Below are positions 34,054-43,582 of a stretch of 64,000 nucleotides of DNA, in pieces. The stretch's first letter is position 1. Every line of letters begins with the position of its first letter. Below the pieces are notes generated by a model. That model was not told the origin of the DNA, made no database searches, and saw nothing but the letters and a program-made list of their open reading frames with translations. Position numbers and translations under genes: made by a program. This DNA comes from Roseimarinus sediminis (GTDB lineage Bacteria > Bacteroidota > Bacteroidia > Bacteroidales > Prolixibacteraceae), in the NCBI RefSeq assembly GCF_050433125.1, contig NZ_JBNPXV010000001.1, forward strand, positions 1-64,000. Direction: 5' to 3'.

Positions 34054-35286
34054 TTAAAAACTGGCAAACCAGTCGAGCGCTCCAATCAGTGTTGGCGGAA
34101 AAGCCATAATATGATCGGCACCGGGAAGCGGTTTCAGTTTTACCTTCGATCCGGCTCCGTCATTCTGAAAGTTCTGGTATAGCTGAATCGACTCTCTTCC
34201 GGGAACCCACAAATCGTCGTTACCGTAGTACAAGGTAAGCGGAGTTGACAGTTGCCACGAAGTGACTTTATTGGCATCAAATGCTGCCCGCATGGAAGCA
34301 TAGGCATCACTTGCGGCAAAGATCGAATCGTTTTCAAAATCGTCGTTAAAGAGTTCGCCAATATGAAAGGTGCCAAAACTCGAGTTGACTTCTTCTTCCG
34401 ATTTACGACCGTCGATGAGTACAGGAACCGAAGCGGCAAATTCTTCACTAAACACCTGGGAATAGTCAACATCCATTTCGGTATATTTCAAATACGATTT
34501 CAGAATGTAAGCAATAAACGAAGGTTTTTCATAAATCTGCTGATCCATGATCCAGTCGCGGAACTGGGTCAGGTTATAAGCTCCACTGCCCGCCGCGGCA
34601 CCAGTAACATGAATGTCGGCATTCAGGTTGTTGTTCTCGATGGCCGACAAGGCGGCTACTGTTGCACTCGCTCCCTGGGAATAGCCGAGCATAAAAAGCT
34701 GGTCATTGGTTTCACAGGGATCTTCGGTAGCGATAAATTCTTTTGAAGCCCTGATCATATCCAATACCGCATTGACAGTGTACTCCTTGTGCATGTAGGG
34801 ATGCTGCACCTGGGCCGATTCCCCGAACCCAATGTAATCGGGAATAACAACCACCATGCCGGTAGCTGCTATGAGGGTCATGAAGTCGTTGGTGGCAGCC
34901 AGCGAGGGAGCCTGCGATTTCTGAAACAGGGTTCCATGCTGATAACTAAGTACCGGGAAAGCATCTTTCTTGCTGTCGCTTAGTGGTACCGCCACAACAC
35001 CCGATGCTTCGATGGTATCGCCTTCGAACGCTGTTTTGTAAGTAATTTTGTAAACTTCTACGTCGTATTTCAACCTTGCAGTAAGGCTGCTTAAATCTGC
35101 TTCATCATAATTGGCCAGAATCGCCTTCAGGTTATCGACTGTTAAAGGAATGGGCGGAGTAAATTTCTCCGATTCAACCAAAAACACCGGTACCAAATCC
35201 TTGTCTTCTTCGCCGTCCTTTTTACACCCTCCAACAACCAGCAATAATAACATTGCCAGCCACAAGCTTAATCTTAAATGTTTCAT
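34054..35286 (-). CDS. lipase/esterase-like alpha/beta-hydrolase lipoprotein
   Basis: The 410-residue protein has the lipobox VGGC (Cys21) after a hydrophobic signal. The alpha/beta-hydrolase core shows SYQHGTLF (oxyanion region), the nucleophile elbow GYSQGA, an Asp in GNDDLWVP and a His in GADHIMAF near the C-terminus, completing a Ser-Asp-His triad. It resembles secretory lipases (LIP family) that cleave esters. Membrane-anchored on the periplasmic or outer surface side. Monocistronic. Confidence 0.85.
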   Translation of the reverse strand: MKHLRLSLWLAMLLLLVVGGCKKDGEEDKDLVPVFLVESEKFTPPIPLTVDNLKAILANYDEADLSSLTARLKYDVEVYKITYKTAFEGDTIEASGVVAVPLSDSKKDAFPVLSYQHGTLFQKSQAPSLAATNDFMTLIAATGMVVVIPDYIGFGESAQVQHPYMHKEYTVNAVLDMIRASKEFIATEDPCETNDQLFMLGYSQGASATVAALSAIENNNLNADIHVTGAAAGSGAYNLTQFRDWIMDQQIYEKPSFIAYILKSYLKYTEMDVDYSQVFSEEFAASVPVLIDGRKSEEEVNSSFGTFHIGELFNDDFENDSIFAASDAYASMRAAFDANKVTSWQLSTPLTLYYGNDDLWVPGRESIQLYQNFQNDGAGSKVKLKPLPGADHIMAFPPTLIGALDWFASF

Positions 35287-35438
35287 CCTTTTCTGTTTTA
35301 TAATATAAAGGAAACCCCGATTGTAAACGCCTTCATTTCACCTGCTTAATCATTGGCTCAGTTCAGTGGCAACCATCAGTTCCCATTAACAAAATCCATA
35401 CCAGGTACTAATGTAGTACTTGATGCGCTTTGTTGATA

Positions 35439-36431
35439 TTAATTTTTAATAATTGTTTCTATTTCTACCAGTTCTTCTGCAGAGAACAACAAATAATCAA
35501 GTGCTCCCAGGTTATCGTCAAGCTGTTCAACCGAACTTGCTCCCACCAGGACTGAAGTAATTCGATGGTCTTTGAGCAGCCATGCGATGGCCATCTGGGC
35601 AAGCGACTGACCCCGTGCTTCGGCAATCTTGTTCAGGGCTTTTACTTTGTCGATTGTTTTTTCTACATCATCTTCCTTCAGAAAGCCCCACGATTTGGCA
35701 GCTCTCGAATTAGCCGGAATCCCGTTAAGGTATTTGTCTGAAAGCAGTCCCTGTGCCAGTGGAGAAAAGGCAATCAGTCCAATTCCGTAATCTTCGGCCG
35801 TTTCGAGCAAGTGCTCTTCCACCCAGCGAACAAACATCGAATATTTCACCTGATTGATCAAACAAGGAGTTCCCAGGTCGTTCAGTATGCGGGCAGCCTC
35901 GATGGTTTCGTCGGCCGAGTAATTCGAAATCCCAACATACAAAGCCTTTCCCTGGCGCACGATCTGATCGAGTGCTCTCATGGTTTCTTCAAGCGGGGTA
36001 TCGGGATCGGGGCGGTGATGATAAAAAAGATCGACATAATCGAGCCCCAACCGTTTAAGACTCTGGTCAAGACTCGAAATCAGGTATTTTCGTGATCCCC
36101 AGTCTCCATAGGGTCCGTTCCACATGTGGTAACCTGCCTTGGTCGATAGGAACATTTCATCGCGGTGAGCCTGAAAATCGAGCTTCATCACCCTTCCAAA
36201 ATTTTCTTCAGCCGAGCCGGGAGGCGGCCCGTAATTATTGGCCAGATCGAAATGCGTAATCCCGTTATCGAAGGCATGCCTGATAATTTTTCGGCCATTT
36301 TCAAAGGAATCAACTCCCCCAAAATTGTGCCACAAGCCGAGCGAAATCATTGGTAAACTGATACCTGAACGACCACAACGTTTGTATTGAATTTTTTCGT
36401 ATCGTCTGTTATCTGCCTGATAGTGCTCCAT
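35439..36431 (-). CDS. aldo/keto reductase (YghZ-like)
   Basis: The 330-residue enzyme is an NADPH-dependent aldo/keto reductase. It has FDLANNYGPPPGSAE with the catalytic Asp and Tyr, STKAGY with the lysine, a DLFYHHRPD segment, and SPLAQGLLSDKY. The set closely matches YghZ-type L-glyceraldehyde-3-phosphate/methylglyoxal reductases. The ATG at 36431 is preferred to an upstream TTG. It may detoxify methylglyoxal. Divergent from the flavin-reductase-like gene, with about 115 bp between them. Confidence 0.9.
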   Translation of the reverse strand: MEHYQADNRRYEKIQYKRCGRSGISLPMISLGLWHNFGGVDSFENGRKIIRHAFDNGITHFDLANNYGPPPGSAEENFGRVMKLDFQAHRDEMFLSTKAGYHMWNGPYGDWGSRKYLISSLDQSLKRLGLDYVDLFYHHRPDPDTPLEETMRALDQIVRQGKALYVGISNYSADETIEAARILNDLGTPCLINQVKYSMFVRWVEEHLLETAEDYGIGLIAFSPLAQGLLSDKYLNGIPANSRAAKSWGFLKEDDVEKTIDKVKALNKIAEARGQSLAQMAIAWLLKDHRITSVLVGASSVEQLDDNLGALDYLLFSAEELVEIETIIKN

Positions 36432-36545
36432 ATCTCTTGTTTTGAAGTTCTCATACAAAAGTACTTAAATGATTGAATTTTTTGAATGAATCGTCACGAA
36501 AGCGTCCCATTCCTGATCTCTTTTTATCTTTGTTAAAAAAACAAG

Positions 36546-37154
36546 ATGGGAAAAATTGACTTCAAACCCGGAACCATGGTTTATCCCTTGCCTGCAGTGA
36601 TGGTAAGCTGCGGTTCGACACCCGACGAATACAATATCATCACCATTGCCTGGACAGGCACTATTTCGAGCGATCCTCCCATGTGCTACATCTCGGTGAG
36701 GCCCGAAAGACATTCATACGACATCATCAAGCGAAATAATGATTTTGTAATTAACCTCACCACCGAGAAACTGGCCCATGCCACCGATTGGTGCGGCTGT
36801 CGAAGTGGTCGTAAATTTAACAAATGGGAAGCGATGCAGCTTACACCGGGAAAGGCCAAGACCGTGAAGGCTCCCATCATTAATGAAGCGCCTGTGAGTA
36901 TTGAGTGTGTTGTGAAAGACATCATTGAACTGGGCGTTCACCACATGTTCCTTGCCGAAGTCGTGAATGTCAGGGTGGATGACAAGTACATGGATACTGA
37001 AAGTGGTCGCTTTGATCTGGCCAGTGCCAATCCGCTGGTTTATAATCACGGGGCTTATTTCAGACTTGGTCAGAAAATTGGAAAGTTTGGTTTTTCGGTG
37101 GAGAAGAAAAAGAAAAAGAAGAAGCCGGGAAAAAAGCGGCCTGACAACTCATAA
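36546..37154 (+). CDS. flavin-reductase-like FMN-binding protein
   Basis: The 202-residue protein belongs to the flavin reductase-like split-barrel family: PAVMVSCG, NIITIAWTGTISSDPPMCYISVRP and FVINLTT form the FMN-binding region. Family members reduce flavins or act as flavoprotein oxidoreductases. It ends in an unusual Lys/Arg-rich tail (about 186-202) that could bind nucleic acid or membrane. It meets the second gldK-like gene tail to tail 12 bp on. Substrate unknown. Confidence 0.88.
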   Translation: MGKIDFKPGTMVYPLPAVMVSCGSTPDEYNIITIAWTGTISSDPPMCYISVRPERHSYDIIKRNNDFVINLTTEKLAHATDWCGCRSGRKFNKWEAMQLTPGKAKTVKAPIINEAPVSIECVVKDIIELGVHHMFLAEVVNVRVDDKYMDTESGRFDLASANPLVYNHGAYFRLGQKIGKFGFSVEKKKKKKKPGKKRPDNS

Positions 37155-37166
37155 AGCAACGCGCAA

Positions 37167-38513
37167 CTATTCGTAAGCTTTTCGTTCGTCCTCGATGGCA
37201 TTCATTACGCAACGGAAGCCCACATAACTCGAAGCGGAATCCTGGTATTCAAAATCGCGCGTACTTACTTCAAGATAATAGGCTACGTCCTTCCATGAGC
37301 CTCCCCGTACTACTTTTCGCTTCATGGCCGGCGGATCGCCGGAGTCTGCATCGTAGCGGTACTCGGGGTTCATATCGTGCATCAGCTCATAGCCTGCCGG
37401 ATCGAAGGCGGTACTGGTCCACTCTGCCACATTTCCGGCCATGTCGTACAAGCCGAAGTCATTGGGATCGAAGGTACCCACCTTCATTGTTTTAGCCGAC
37501 GTATAGCTGTCGGCAATGTAGTTGCCACGTTTGGGTTTAAAGTTGGCAAGGTAACAGCCCTTATCATTTAGTGTGTAATATCCTCCCCAGGGATATTTAG
37601 CATTCAGGCGACCTCCGCTTGCTGCATATTCCCACTCAGCTTCGGTAGGCAGGCGGTACGAATGAACCGGGAGGATTCCATGGCGTCCCAGAAAGTTCTT
37701 CTTTTGCTCGGTACGCCAGTGACAAAATGCATTGGCCTGTTCCCATGTTACTCCCACTACCGGATATTCATAAAAGGCCGGATGGTGAAAATATTTCAAT
37801 GTCCAGGGTTCGTTGTACGAGTAGGTGAAGTCGCGAATCCAAACCAGGGTATCAGGATAAACCGGCACCTCTTTCTTCACAATGAAATCCTGACGGCTCT
37901 GAATCCCTCCCTCATAGCTTTGCGTGGCATAATTATAGGAATTGGCCCTTTTGGCTGCCTTTTCGAGGTCGATATAGGCATAGCTGTAGCTAATGTTCCG
38001 GTAATCGACTTCCCGTGGACCATAAAAACTTTCATCGCCCTGATAAAAAATCGGCTGCAAGGCTTCTGCCACATCTTCCCGCTGATCGGTCCAGATGTCC
38101 GAAATTTTTAAGCGATCGACTACAGGAGGCTCCAGTATCTGATTGTTTCGTCCGGTGGCCATGTAATATTCAATACCTGCTTTAAACGTAAGCGTAGCGG
38201 CCACTGAGTCGCTTACCCAGCGCAGGTATTGCCTGTATTCGTTGTTGGTAATTTCGGTTTCATCCATCCAGAACGACTGCACCGACAAGTTGCGGATGGG
38301 GACCAGTGCCTGGTCAATATTATCGTCGCTCACCCCAATTTTAAAGGTTCCCTGCTTAATGTAGCTCATTCCGTAGGGTACGGGTTCGAACCAGGGGGCA
38401 CGTGCCTTGCCCCGTAGTTCATGCACTACAACATCCTCACTGCATCCCGCGCCCATCAACAGCGTGATCAGAAAAAACAGATAATATGTTGTTTTATGGC
38501 GATACATAGTCAA
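37167..38513 (-). CDS. second GldK-like lipoprotein (FGE-sulfatase fold)
   Basis: The 448-residue lipoprotein (lipobox MGAGC, Cys24) has the formylglycine-generating-enzyme/SUMF1 fold of GldK and GldJ: WFEPVPYGM, MDETEITNNEYRQYL, VTWEQANAFCHWR, YRLPTEAEWEYAA, GNVAEWT, VRGGSWKDVAYYL and VGFRCV. It resembles the GldK at 42263-43564 over most of its length, so it is a paralogue, possibly a GldJ equivalent, though GldJ is usually longer (about 560 residues). It follows gldN but a strong terminator lies between them, which suggests read-through control or separate expression. GldK rings sit on the periplasmic face of the outer membrane with GldN. Confidence 0.85.
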   Translation of the reverse strand: MTMYRHKTTYYLFFLITLLMGAGCSEDVVVHELRGKARAPWFEPVPYGMSYIKQGTFKIGVSDDNIDQALVPIRNLSVQSFWMDETEITNNEYRQYLRWVSDSVAATLTFKAGIEYYMATGRNNQILEPPVVDRLKISDIWTDQREDVAEALQPIFYQGDESFYGPREVDYRNISYSYAYIDLEKAAKRANSYNYATQSYEGGIQSRQDFIVKKEVPVYPDTLVWIRDFTYSYNEPWTLKYFHHPAFYEYPVVGVTWEQANAFCHWRTEQKKNFLGRHGILPVHSYRLPTEAEWEYAASGGRLNAKYPWGGYYTLNDKGCYLANFKPKRGNYIADSYTSAKTMKVGTFDPNDFGLYDMAGNVAEWTSTAFDPAGYELMHDMNPEYRYDADSGDPPAMKRKVVRGGSWKDVAYYLEVSTRDFEYQDSASSYVGFRCVMNAIEDERKAYE

Positions 38514-38560
38514 AGTATGTGTGAATAACGTTCGCGATTGCTTTCTATTGCTTACAAGCC

Positions 38561-38592
38561 AAAAGCCCTATGGTATTTCCATAAGGCTTTTA
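38561..38592. terminator. strong terminator between gldN and second gldK-like gene
   Basis: AAAAGCCCTATGG and CCATAAGGCTTTT pair at 12 of 13 positions with a TATTT-type loop and T-runs on both strands. It lies 27 bp after the gldN stop and 48 bp before the next ATG on the minus strand. Confidence 0.8.
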
Positions 38593-38618
38593 TCGAAAAA
38601 CAATATTTCAGCTTCTTT

Positions 38619-39494
38619 CTAGTTTTCCCACAGATCCTGCTCGAAATTAAATATTTCGTTTTTAATACGTTGTGATTCAAGCTGTGCTTCGCGCCCCATC
38701 ACATAATCGGTAATCATCCTGTCGTTGTACACGTTGGCTTCCTGTACGAAATAGGAATTAAAATAGCGGTAAACGAATACATCGTCGTACGAGTAAAGCG
38801 GCTTATCGCTCACCTGGCTGTACACCGGAACTGTTGACAAATAAGCTCTTGCATCGGGATAGTAAATCCAGAAGAGGCGCTGACGGCGCATCATTCCATT
38901 CACCATGTATTCCCTGATAGGACAAATGCCGATAATTTCGCTGTGTAGCTTTGAATCTTTCCGGTTAAAATACCATACCTCTTTAACCAGTACCTGTTTG
39001 ATATCTTCCGACTTCCAGCGAATGGTGATCAATGAGTCGCGGGTAACCCCCGGCCTTATTTCAACAGGAACAATTTCCTGTTGCATGCCGATGTCCTTAA
39101 TATCCTGCGTGTTCAGAAAGATATTATTGGGATCGAATTCAAAGGCATTGTTTTTCAAGGGCACTTTGAAGGCATTGAATTGATTTTGATCGATTCCATC
39201 GATGATGGCATTGATCAAACTCCTGCGCCGGTGAAGGGTATCGGTCGGATAATATAGCGGCAGGTTCATCTTCTCCCTCAGGTCGATGATTTCCCAGGTT
39301 ACTTTTGACCAAAGCACATCGGCTTCGCGCACAAAAGGATACTTCACATACTCACGGTTTGTAAAATCATTTTCTTGTTGATAGGTATCGTGAAAGGGAC
39401 CAAATTTATCGGTGAACCTCACGCCATCCTGTGAAAATCCACAAAGTGGCAACAAGAATAAAAGTGTTATTTTAATGATAGCTTTCATACCCAT
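38619..39494 (-). CDS. gldN: T9SS/gliding protein GldN
   Basis: The 291-residue exported protein has a signal peptide (MKAIIKITLLFLLPLCGFSQ; an ATG at 39488 is an equally good start). Conserved features include the WSKVTWEIIDLREKMNLPLY segment and a C-terminal FVYRYFNSYFVQEANVYNDR block. GldN/PorN binds GldK and forms the periplasmic ring of the type IX secretion system. It follows gldM by 17 bp. Confidence 0.92.
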   Translation of the reverse strand: MGMKAIIKITLLFLLPLCGFSQDGVRFTDKFGPFHDTYQQENDFTNREYVKYPFVREADVLWSKVTWEIIDLREKMNLPLYYPTDTLHRRRSLINAIIDGIDQNQFNAFKVPLKNNAFEFDPNNIFLNTQDIKDIGMQQEIVPVEIRPGVTRDSLITIRWKSEDIKQVLVKEVWYFNRKDSKLHSEIIGICPIREYMVNGMMRRQRLFWIYYPDARAYLSTVPVYSQVSDKPLYSYDDVFVYRYFNSYFVQEANVYNDRMITDYVMGREAQLESQRIKNEIFNFEQDLWEN

Positions 39495-39511
39495 GGGTTT
39501 TTAGCATTTTC

Positions 39512-41143
39512 TTATTGTACTGTTAAAATTATTGGTGACAACTGGCGTTCATCATCCTCCTCGTCGTCGGCAATTCTTGCTCTGATATTTTCAATCGATA
39601 TTTTATCTCCAGCGCCCAGACTGTTCAACAATTGCTTCTGTTCGTTGGTAAAACGGTAACTGTTTGAATGAAGTGTTTGCGTCAAACCGCCTGAAGTTGG
39701 TACCGACAAATCAAAACTCGTTACTTCGAAGCTTAGGTCGAAGTCAAAATCTTCAAGAACGGCAAACACCCCTACCTGCACTCTCAACATTTCGCGTGGG
39801 ATTGAACCTGTAGCTCTTCGTGCAATCATTGCTTTTGGATCGGGTACTTTTTTCACCCTGAACACCATTTCTCCCATCGAGCGTTTTTCGTCCTGGATAT
39901 CGGCATACACAATCACCCGGGTATTCAGGCCTTCGTAATCGAGCTCGGCCGGTTCTACGATCCAGTTATCACCACTCTGGTACATTTTCCCGTTGGTACA
40001 TACGGGTTGCAGCGCACTATTGGGAACACCGGGGACGGAAATACTTACAGGATTTTGAAGGTCCTTATAAAGCACATTCATCTTGGTTGGAGAAATGGTT
40101 ACCGCCGGTTTGGCCACTTCAAATTTAAATTCAAAGGGTTTAATGCCTTCACCTTCTCCATCGGGATTTTTGTACTTTATATAGCCACTATAATTGTACT
40201 CGCCGGGCTGATCGGGTTTAATCGAAAAAATAGCTTCGTTGCCTTCGATGGGAAGAGGGCTTTCTCTTCCGTCCATGTAAACGGTAAGATCGTTTGTCGA
40301 ATCTTCGGCCGAAAGGAAGATGCGTGCTTTGTATTCCTGCCCCTGGAATATGTAGGATGCTTCGGGGATCACTTTGGCACTTAAGCCGGTAAATTTAAAT
40401 GATGAGGCGTCGATCTGATTGTACAAATGACGAAGCACTGCCGATTCGGCATTGCGCACATCGATTTGCAGTTTCGAAAGCAACGCGATACTGGCAATCA
40501 CCGGGGTTGCTTCGAAATTTCGGCGTACCCAGCTGCGTGAATTCAATTCGTCGCTTTTCAGTTCATTCCGTTCGGGATCGTCCACATCGAGCGATGATTC
40601 AAGATTTTGTATGATGCTTGGGTTATTTTTAACAATCTCTATCAATTCAGCGCGATAATCCTGAATTTTCTTTTGCAGGTCCTCGCCCCGTCCTTTGGTA
40701 AGCATTATTTCAGGCGAAACATTCAGATCATCCTGACGCTGCAGCACGATCGTGTCGTTTTTCCGTGAAATAATGTATGGAAACTCTTCAGAGAGTTCAT
40801 CCTCCGGATCCTTTACTTCGGCTCCGGCACCATATACCAGCATTTCCTTTGTTTCAAGAATGTAGCTAACCAGCGAATCGCTTTTTTGATGGACCTCGTT
40901 GGCCATGTTCATCCAGCGCTCTACCTTGCTTTGGTTCAAGTCGTAGGCCTGTTCGAAATCGCTGATCAGTGTTTTGTTTTTATCGGTGAAGCTCAGATAA
41001 GTTTGCATCAGGCTTTCATCAACAATTTTAAATGCATACAGTGTTTCTGCGGCCACATTCAGTGCAAGCATGGCCGTCAGCACCAGATACATCATGTTGA
41101 TCATCTTCTGCCGGGGGGTTTCCGGACAATTCTTCGTTCCCAT
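39512..41143 (-). CDS. gldM: T9SS motor protein GldM
   Basis: The 543-residue protein has a short cytoplasmic head (ETPRQKMINMMYLV), one membrane helix (about 18-36) and a long periplasmic part of one helical and three Ig-like domains. It dimerises and, with GldL, forms the proton-driven motor of the type IX secretion/gliding machinery; its periplasmic arm contacts the GldK-GldN ring. The start of the protein is very well conserved in the family. It is 16 bp from gldL. Confidence 0.95.
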   Translation of the reverse strand: MGTKNCPETPRQKMINMMYLVLTAMLALNVAAETLYAFKIVDESLMQTYLSFTDKNKTLISDFEQAYDLNQSKVERWMNMANEVHQKSDSLVSYILETKEMLVYGAGAEVKDPEDELSEEFPYIISRKNDTIVLQRQDDLNVSPEIMLTKGRGEDLQKKIQDYRAELIEIVKNNPSIIQNLESSLDVDDPERNELKSDELNSRSWVRRNFEATPVIASIALLSKLQIDVRNAESAVLRHLYNQIDASSFKFTGLSAKVIPEASYIFQGQEYKARIFLSAEDSTNDLTVYMDGRESPLPIEGNEAIFSIKPDQPGEYNYSGYIKYKNPDGEGEGIKPFEFKFEVAKPAVTISPTKMNVLYKDLQNPVSISVPGVPNSALQPVCTNGKMYQSGDNWIVEPAELDYEGLNTRVIVYADIQDEKRSMGEMVFRVKKVPDPKAMIARRATGSIPREMLRVQVGVFAVLEDFDFDLSFEVTSFDLSVPTSGGLTQTLHSNSYRFTNEQKQLLNSLGAGDKISIENIRARIADDEEDDERQLSPIILTVQ

Positions 41144-41159
41144 AAGCTAAACTCCTGCT

Positions 41160-42245
41160 TTACCTTTTACCATTCAGCGCACCGAGCATCTTTCCATAGA
41201 TGTCGTTCAATGCCTGTATATTTTGGTTGATCTCTTTTGTATTCTGATTGAATTTCCTGGCTTCTTCCACCGAGGTCACAAGCAGTTTACCTACTTCGTC
41301 AACTCCTTTGCTGTACTCATTCATCATTTGCTCTACCTTGCCTGAACCTTTCAGTTGTAGCTCATAGGCTGCATTGATGGCTGCCAGGTTTTTGTTCAGT
41401 TGTTCAAGTTGCGTTCCATAATCGCCACTTGTTTTTTCGATGCCTTTAAAGCCTTTCGATAAGGTAGCGCTTAATTCACCATAAGAAGTATTCAGCTGTG
41501 CAGCCGACTGATCGATTTTTTCAGCAAATCCGAGCCCTGAACTTTCGAGTGAACGGGCTGCTTTTTCACCCGATTCCTTAATGCCGCGCGTAGCACCCTC
41601 GAGCGTTGATGTCATTTGTCCAATGGTATGATCAATACCCTGGCTTGCTTTGGCGAAAGAGCTTTTCAGCTCTTGAGCTGTTGATGAATAACTTCCGGCA
41701 ATTTCATTTACGCTTTCTTCCATAACAGCCGACACTTTCTTATTCGCATCGACCACTGCACCTATCGAAGAGGAAGCTTCGTTTATATTTCGCACAAAGC
41801 TTTCGCTTGCTGCGCTTGCATCGCTTATGTTTTTAAGCCCCTTCGCAGTATTATTTAACTGCTCGAAACTTTCCTTCAGGCTGTTGATTTGTTCCTGTGG
41901 AAGGCCGGCGATTGAAGTTCCGCCTCCGCTGCCTCCGCTACCAAAGAAATGATCGTATTTTTTATCCTGTATTTCGTAACGTTTGAGCTCACGATCTTTT
42001 TCCTCACCGGTGCGTAATTGCGGATAAACCACTTTCCAGTCGGGTAATTCCATTAGCGGCTCAAATGCTGAAATGAAGAAGATGATTGCCTCGATCGATA
42101 ATCCTACTCCCAAAAATACACTGGCACCAGGCAGGTGCTCCAGTTTAAAAAGTGCACCAATCAATACCACCGAAGCTCCCCAACTATAAATATAGTTCTG
42201 CATGAGCTTCCACCGTTTCGAATGCAAAAAATCACCAATATTCAT
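41160..42245 (-). CDS. gldL: T9SS motor protein GldL with long C-terminal coiled coil
   Basis: The 361-residue inner-membrane protein has two membrane helices (about 19-36 and 41-61). Glu52 in the second matches the Glu49 of Flavobacterium GldL that is needed for proton flow; Lys34 and Glu62 also match conserved charged positions. The ATG at 42245 gives the usual N-terminus MNIGDFLHSKRW. The cytoplasmic part (about 100-361) is longer than in many GldL proteins and rich in Ala, Ser, Lys and Glu heptads, so it is probably a coiled coil. GldL pentamers enclose the GldM helices. Confidence 0.93.
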   Translation of the reverse strand: MNIGDFLHSKRWKLMQNYIYSWGASVVLIGALFKLEHLPGASVFLGVGLSIEAIIFFISAFEPLMELPDWKVVYPQLRTGEEKDRELKRYEIQDKKYDHFFGSGGSGGGTSIAGLPQEQINSLKESFEQLNNTAKGLKNISDASAASESFVRNINEASSSIGAVVDANKKVSAVMEESVNEIAGSYSSTAQELKSSFAKASQGIDHTIGQMTSTLEGATRGIKESGEKAARSLESSGLGFAEKIDQSAAQLNTSYGELSATLSKGFKGIEKTSGDYGTQLEQLNKNLAAINAAYELQLKGSGKVEQMMNEYSKGVDEVGKLLVTSVEEARKFNQNTKEINQNIQALNDIYGKMLGALNGKR

Positions 42246-42262
42246 TGTCGTATTATTAACTG

Positions 42263-43564
42263 TTAGAAATCGTTTCCAAAAGATGACCGTACACACCTGA
42301 AACCAATGAAGGAGGTGGCGGTATCCTGATATTCAAAAGTGCGGGTTGAAACCTGCAAATACATGCCTACATCTTTCCATGAACCGCCGCGAATCACTTT
42401 TCGTTTCAAAGCGGCAGGGTCACTGTCGAGCGCATCGTATTTAAAGTCGGGATTCAGTTCGCTGATCATTTCAGGGGCAAGTTCTTCAAAAGCGGTGCTT
42501 GTCCATTCGGCTACGTTACCCGACATGTCGTAAAGACCGTAATCGTTGGGTGGATATTCGGCTACCTTCATGGTTGCCAGGCCGCCATCTTCGATGTAAT
42601 TACCGCGCATTGGTTTGTAGTTGGCCATGAATTCGCCCATTTGGTTCCGCGAATAATAGCCTCCCCATGGATACATCGAATTTTGCAGACCACCACGGGC
42701 TGCATACTCCCATTCAAATTCGGTAGGCAGGCGATAATCCTGAACGGTGGCATCGCCAATTGATGAAAAGAATTCGTTTTGCATTTTGGTTCTCCACTGG
42801 CTGAAAGCCTTGGCCTGTTTCCAGTTAACACCCACCACGGGATAATCGTCGAAGCCGGGATGCCAGTAATATTTGCTGGTCCATGGCTCGTTGTAGGAAT
42901 AGGTGAAGTCGCGGATCCAGCAGAGTGTATCGGGATAGATGTGTGTTTTTTCGCGAACAATGAAATCGGCACGGCTGTCGATTCCGCCGCCATAGCTTTG
43001 TGTTTCGTAGTTATAGCTGTTTCGGCGCTGAGCTGCTTTTTTAAAGTCGATCCATGCGTAGTCGAAGAACAGTTTGCGGGCATCCACTTCACGCTGCCCG
43101 AAAAAGCGCTCTCCTGCCGGTACAAAAATGTCTTCCAGACTGAGGGTATCTTCCCAGTCGATCGGCTCATCCCAGTTTAAGCTCTGGTAATTGCCATTTT
43201 CATCGACATTGGCATAGTACTGCGCATTAGGATTTGAACTGTTGTAGAGCAGGGTGCGTGCAATCGAATCGCGTACCCAGTTTGAAAACTGGCGGTATTC
43301 GTTGTTGGTGATTTCGGTATCATCCATCCAGAAAGCATCGATAGACACTGTTCTTGTGGGATTGATCGATCCGTCGGGAATTTCATCACTGGGACCAATG
43401 CGCAGCGCACCTCTTCGAACAAAGGTCATTCCATAGGGTACCGGTTCAAACCAACCACCTCTGGACTGAGTAGCCCCGATCAGCTCACCACTCTCTCCCG
43501 ATTGACTACAACCAGCCATCACAACGATCGCCAGAAGCAGAATAAATAATTTATAGTTTCTCAT
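42263..43564 (-). CDS. gldK: T9SS/gliding lipoprotein GldK
   Basis: The 433-residue lipoprotein has the lipobox MAGC (Cys19) and the FGE-sulfatase fold: WFEPVPYGMTFV, MDDTEITNNEYRQF, GVNWKQAKAFSQWR, YRLPTEFEWEYAARGG, NVAEWTS and IGFRCV. It forms the outer-membrane-associated ring with GldN. It lies between porP and gldL, the usual order for porPKLMN. A paralogue sits at the end of the cluster. Confidence 0.93.
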   Translation of the reverse strand: MRNYKLFILLLAIVVMAGCSQSGESGELIGATQSRGGWFEPVPYGMTFVRRGALRIGPSDEIPDGSINPTRTVSIDAFWMDDTEITNNEYRQFSNWVRDSIARTLLYNSSNPNAQYYANVDENGNYQSLNWDEPIDWEDTLSLEDIFVPAGERFFGQREVDARKLFFDYAWIDFKKAAQRRNSYNYETQSYGGGIDSRADFIVREKTHIYPDTLCWIRDFTYSYNEPWTSKYYWHPGFDDYPVVGVNWKQAKAFSQWRTKMQNEFFSSIGDATVQDYRLPTEFEWEYAARGGLQNSMYPWGGYYSRNQMGEFMANYKPMRGNYIEDGGLATMKVAEYPPNDYGLYDMSGNVAEWTSTAFEELAPEMISELNPDFKYDALDSDPAALKRKVIRGGSWKDVGMYLQVSTRTFEYQDTATSFIGFRCVRSSFGNDF

Positions 43565-43582
43565 AACAACATAATTCTAATC

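Noticed and set aside
38375..38400. tRNA-like GGTTCGAACC motif
   Set aside because: It encodes part of the WFEPVPYG motif of the GldK-like protein and no cloverleaf can be formed around it.
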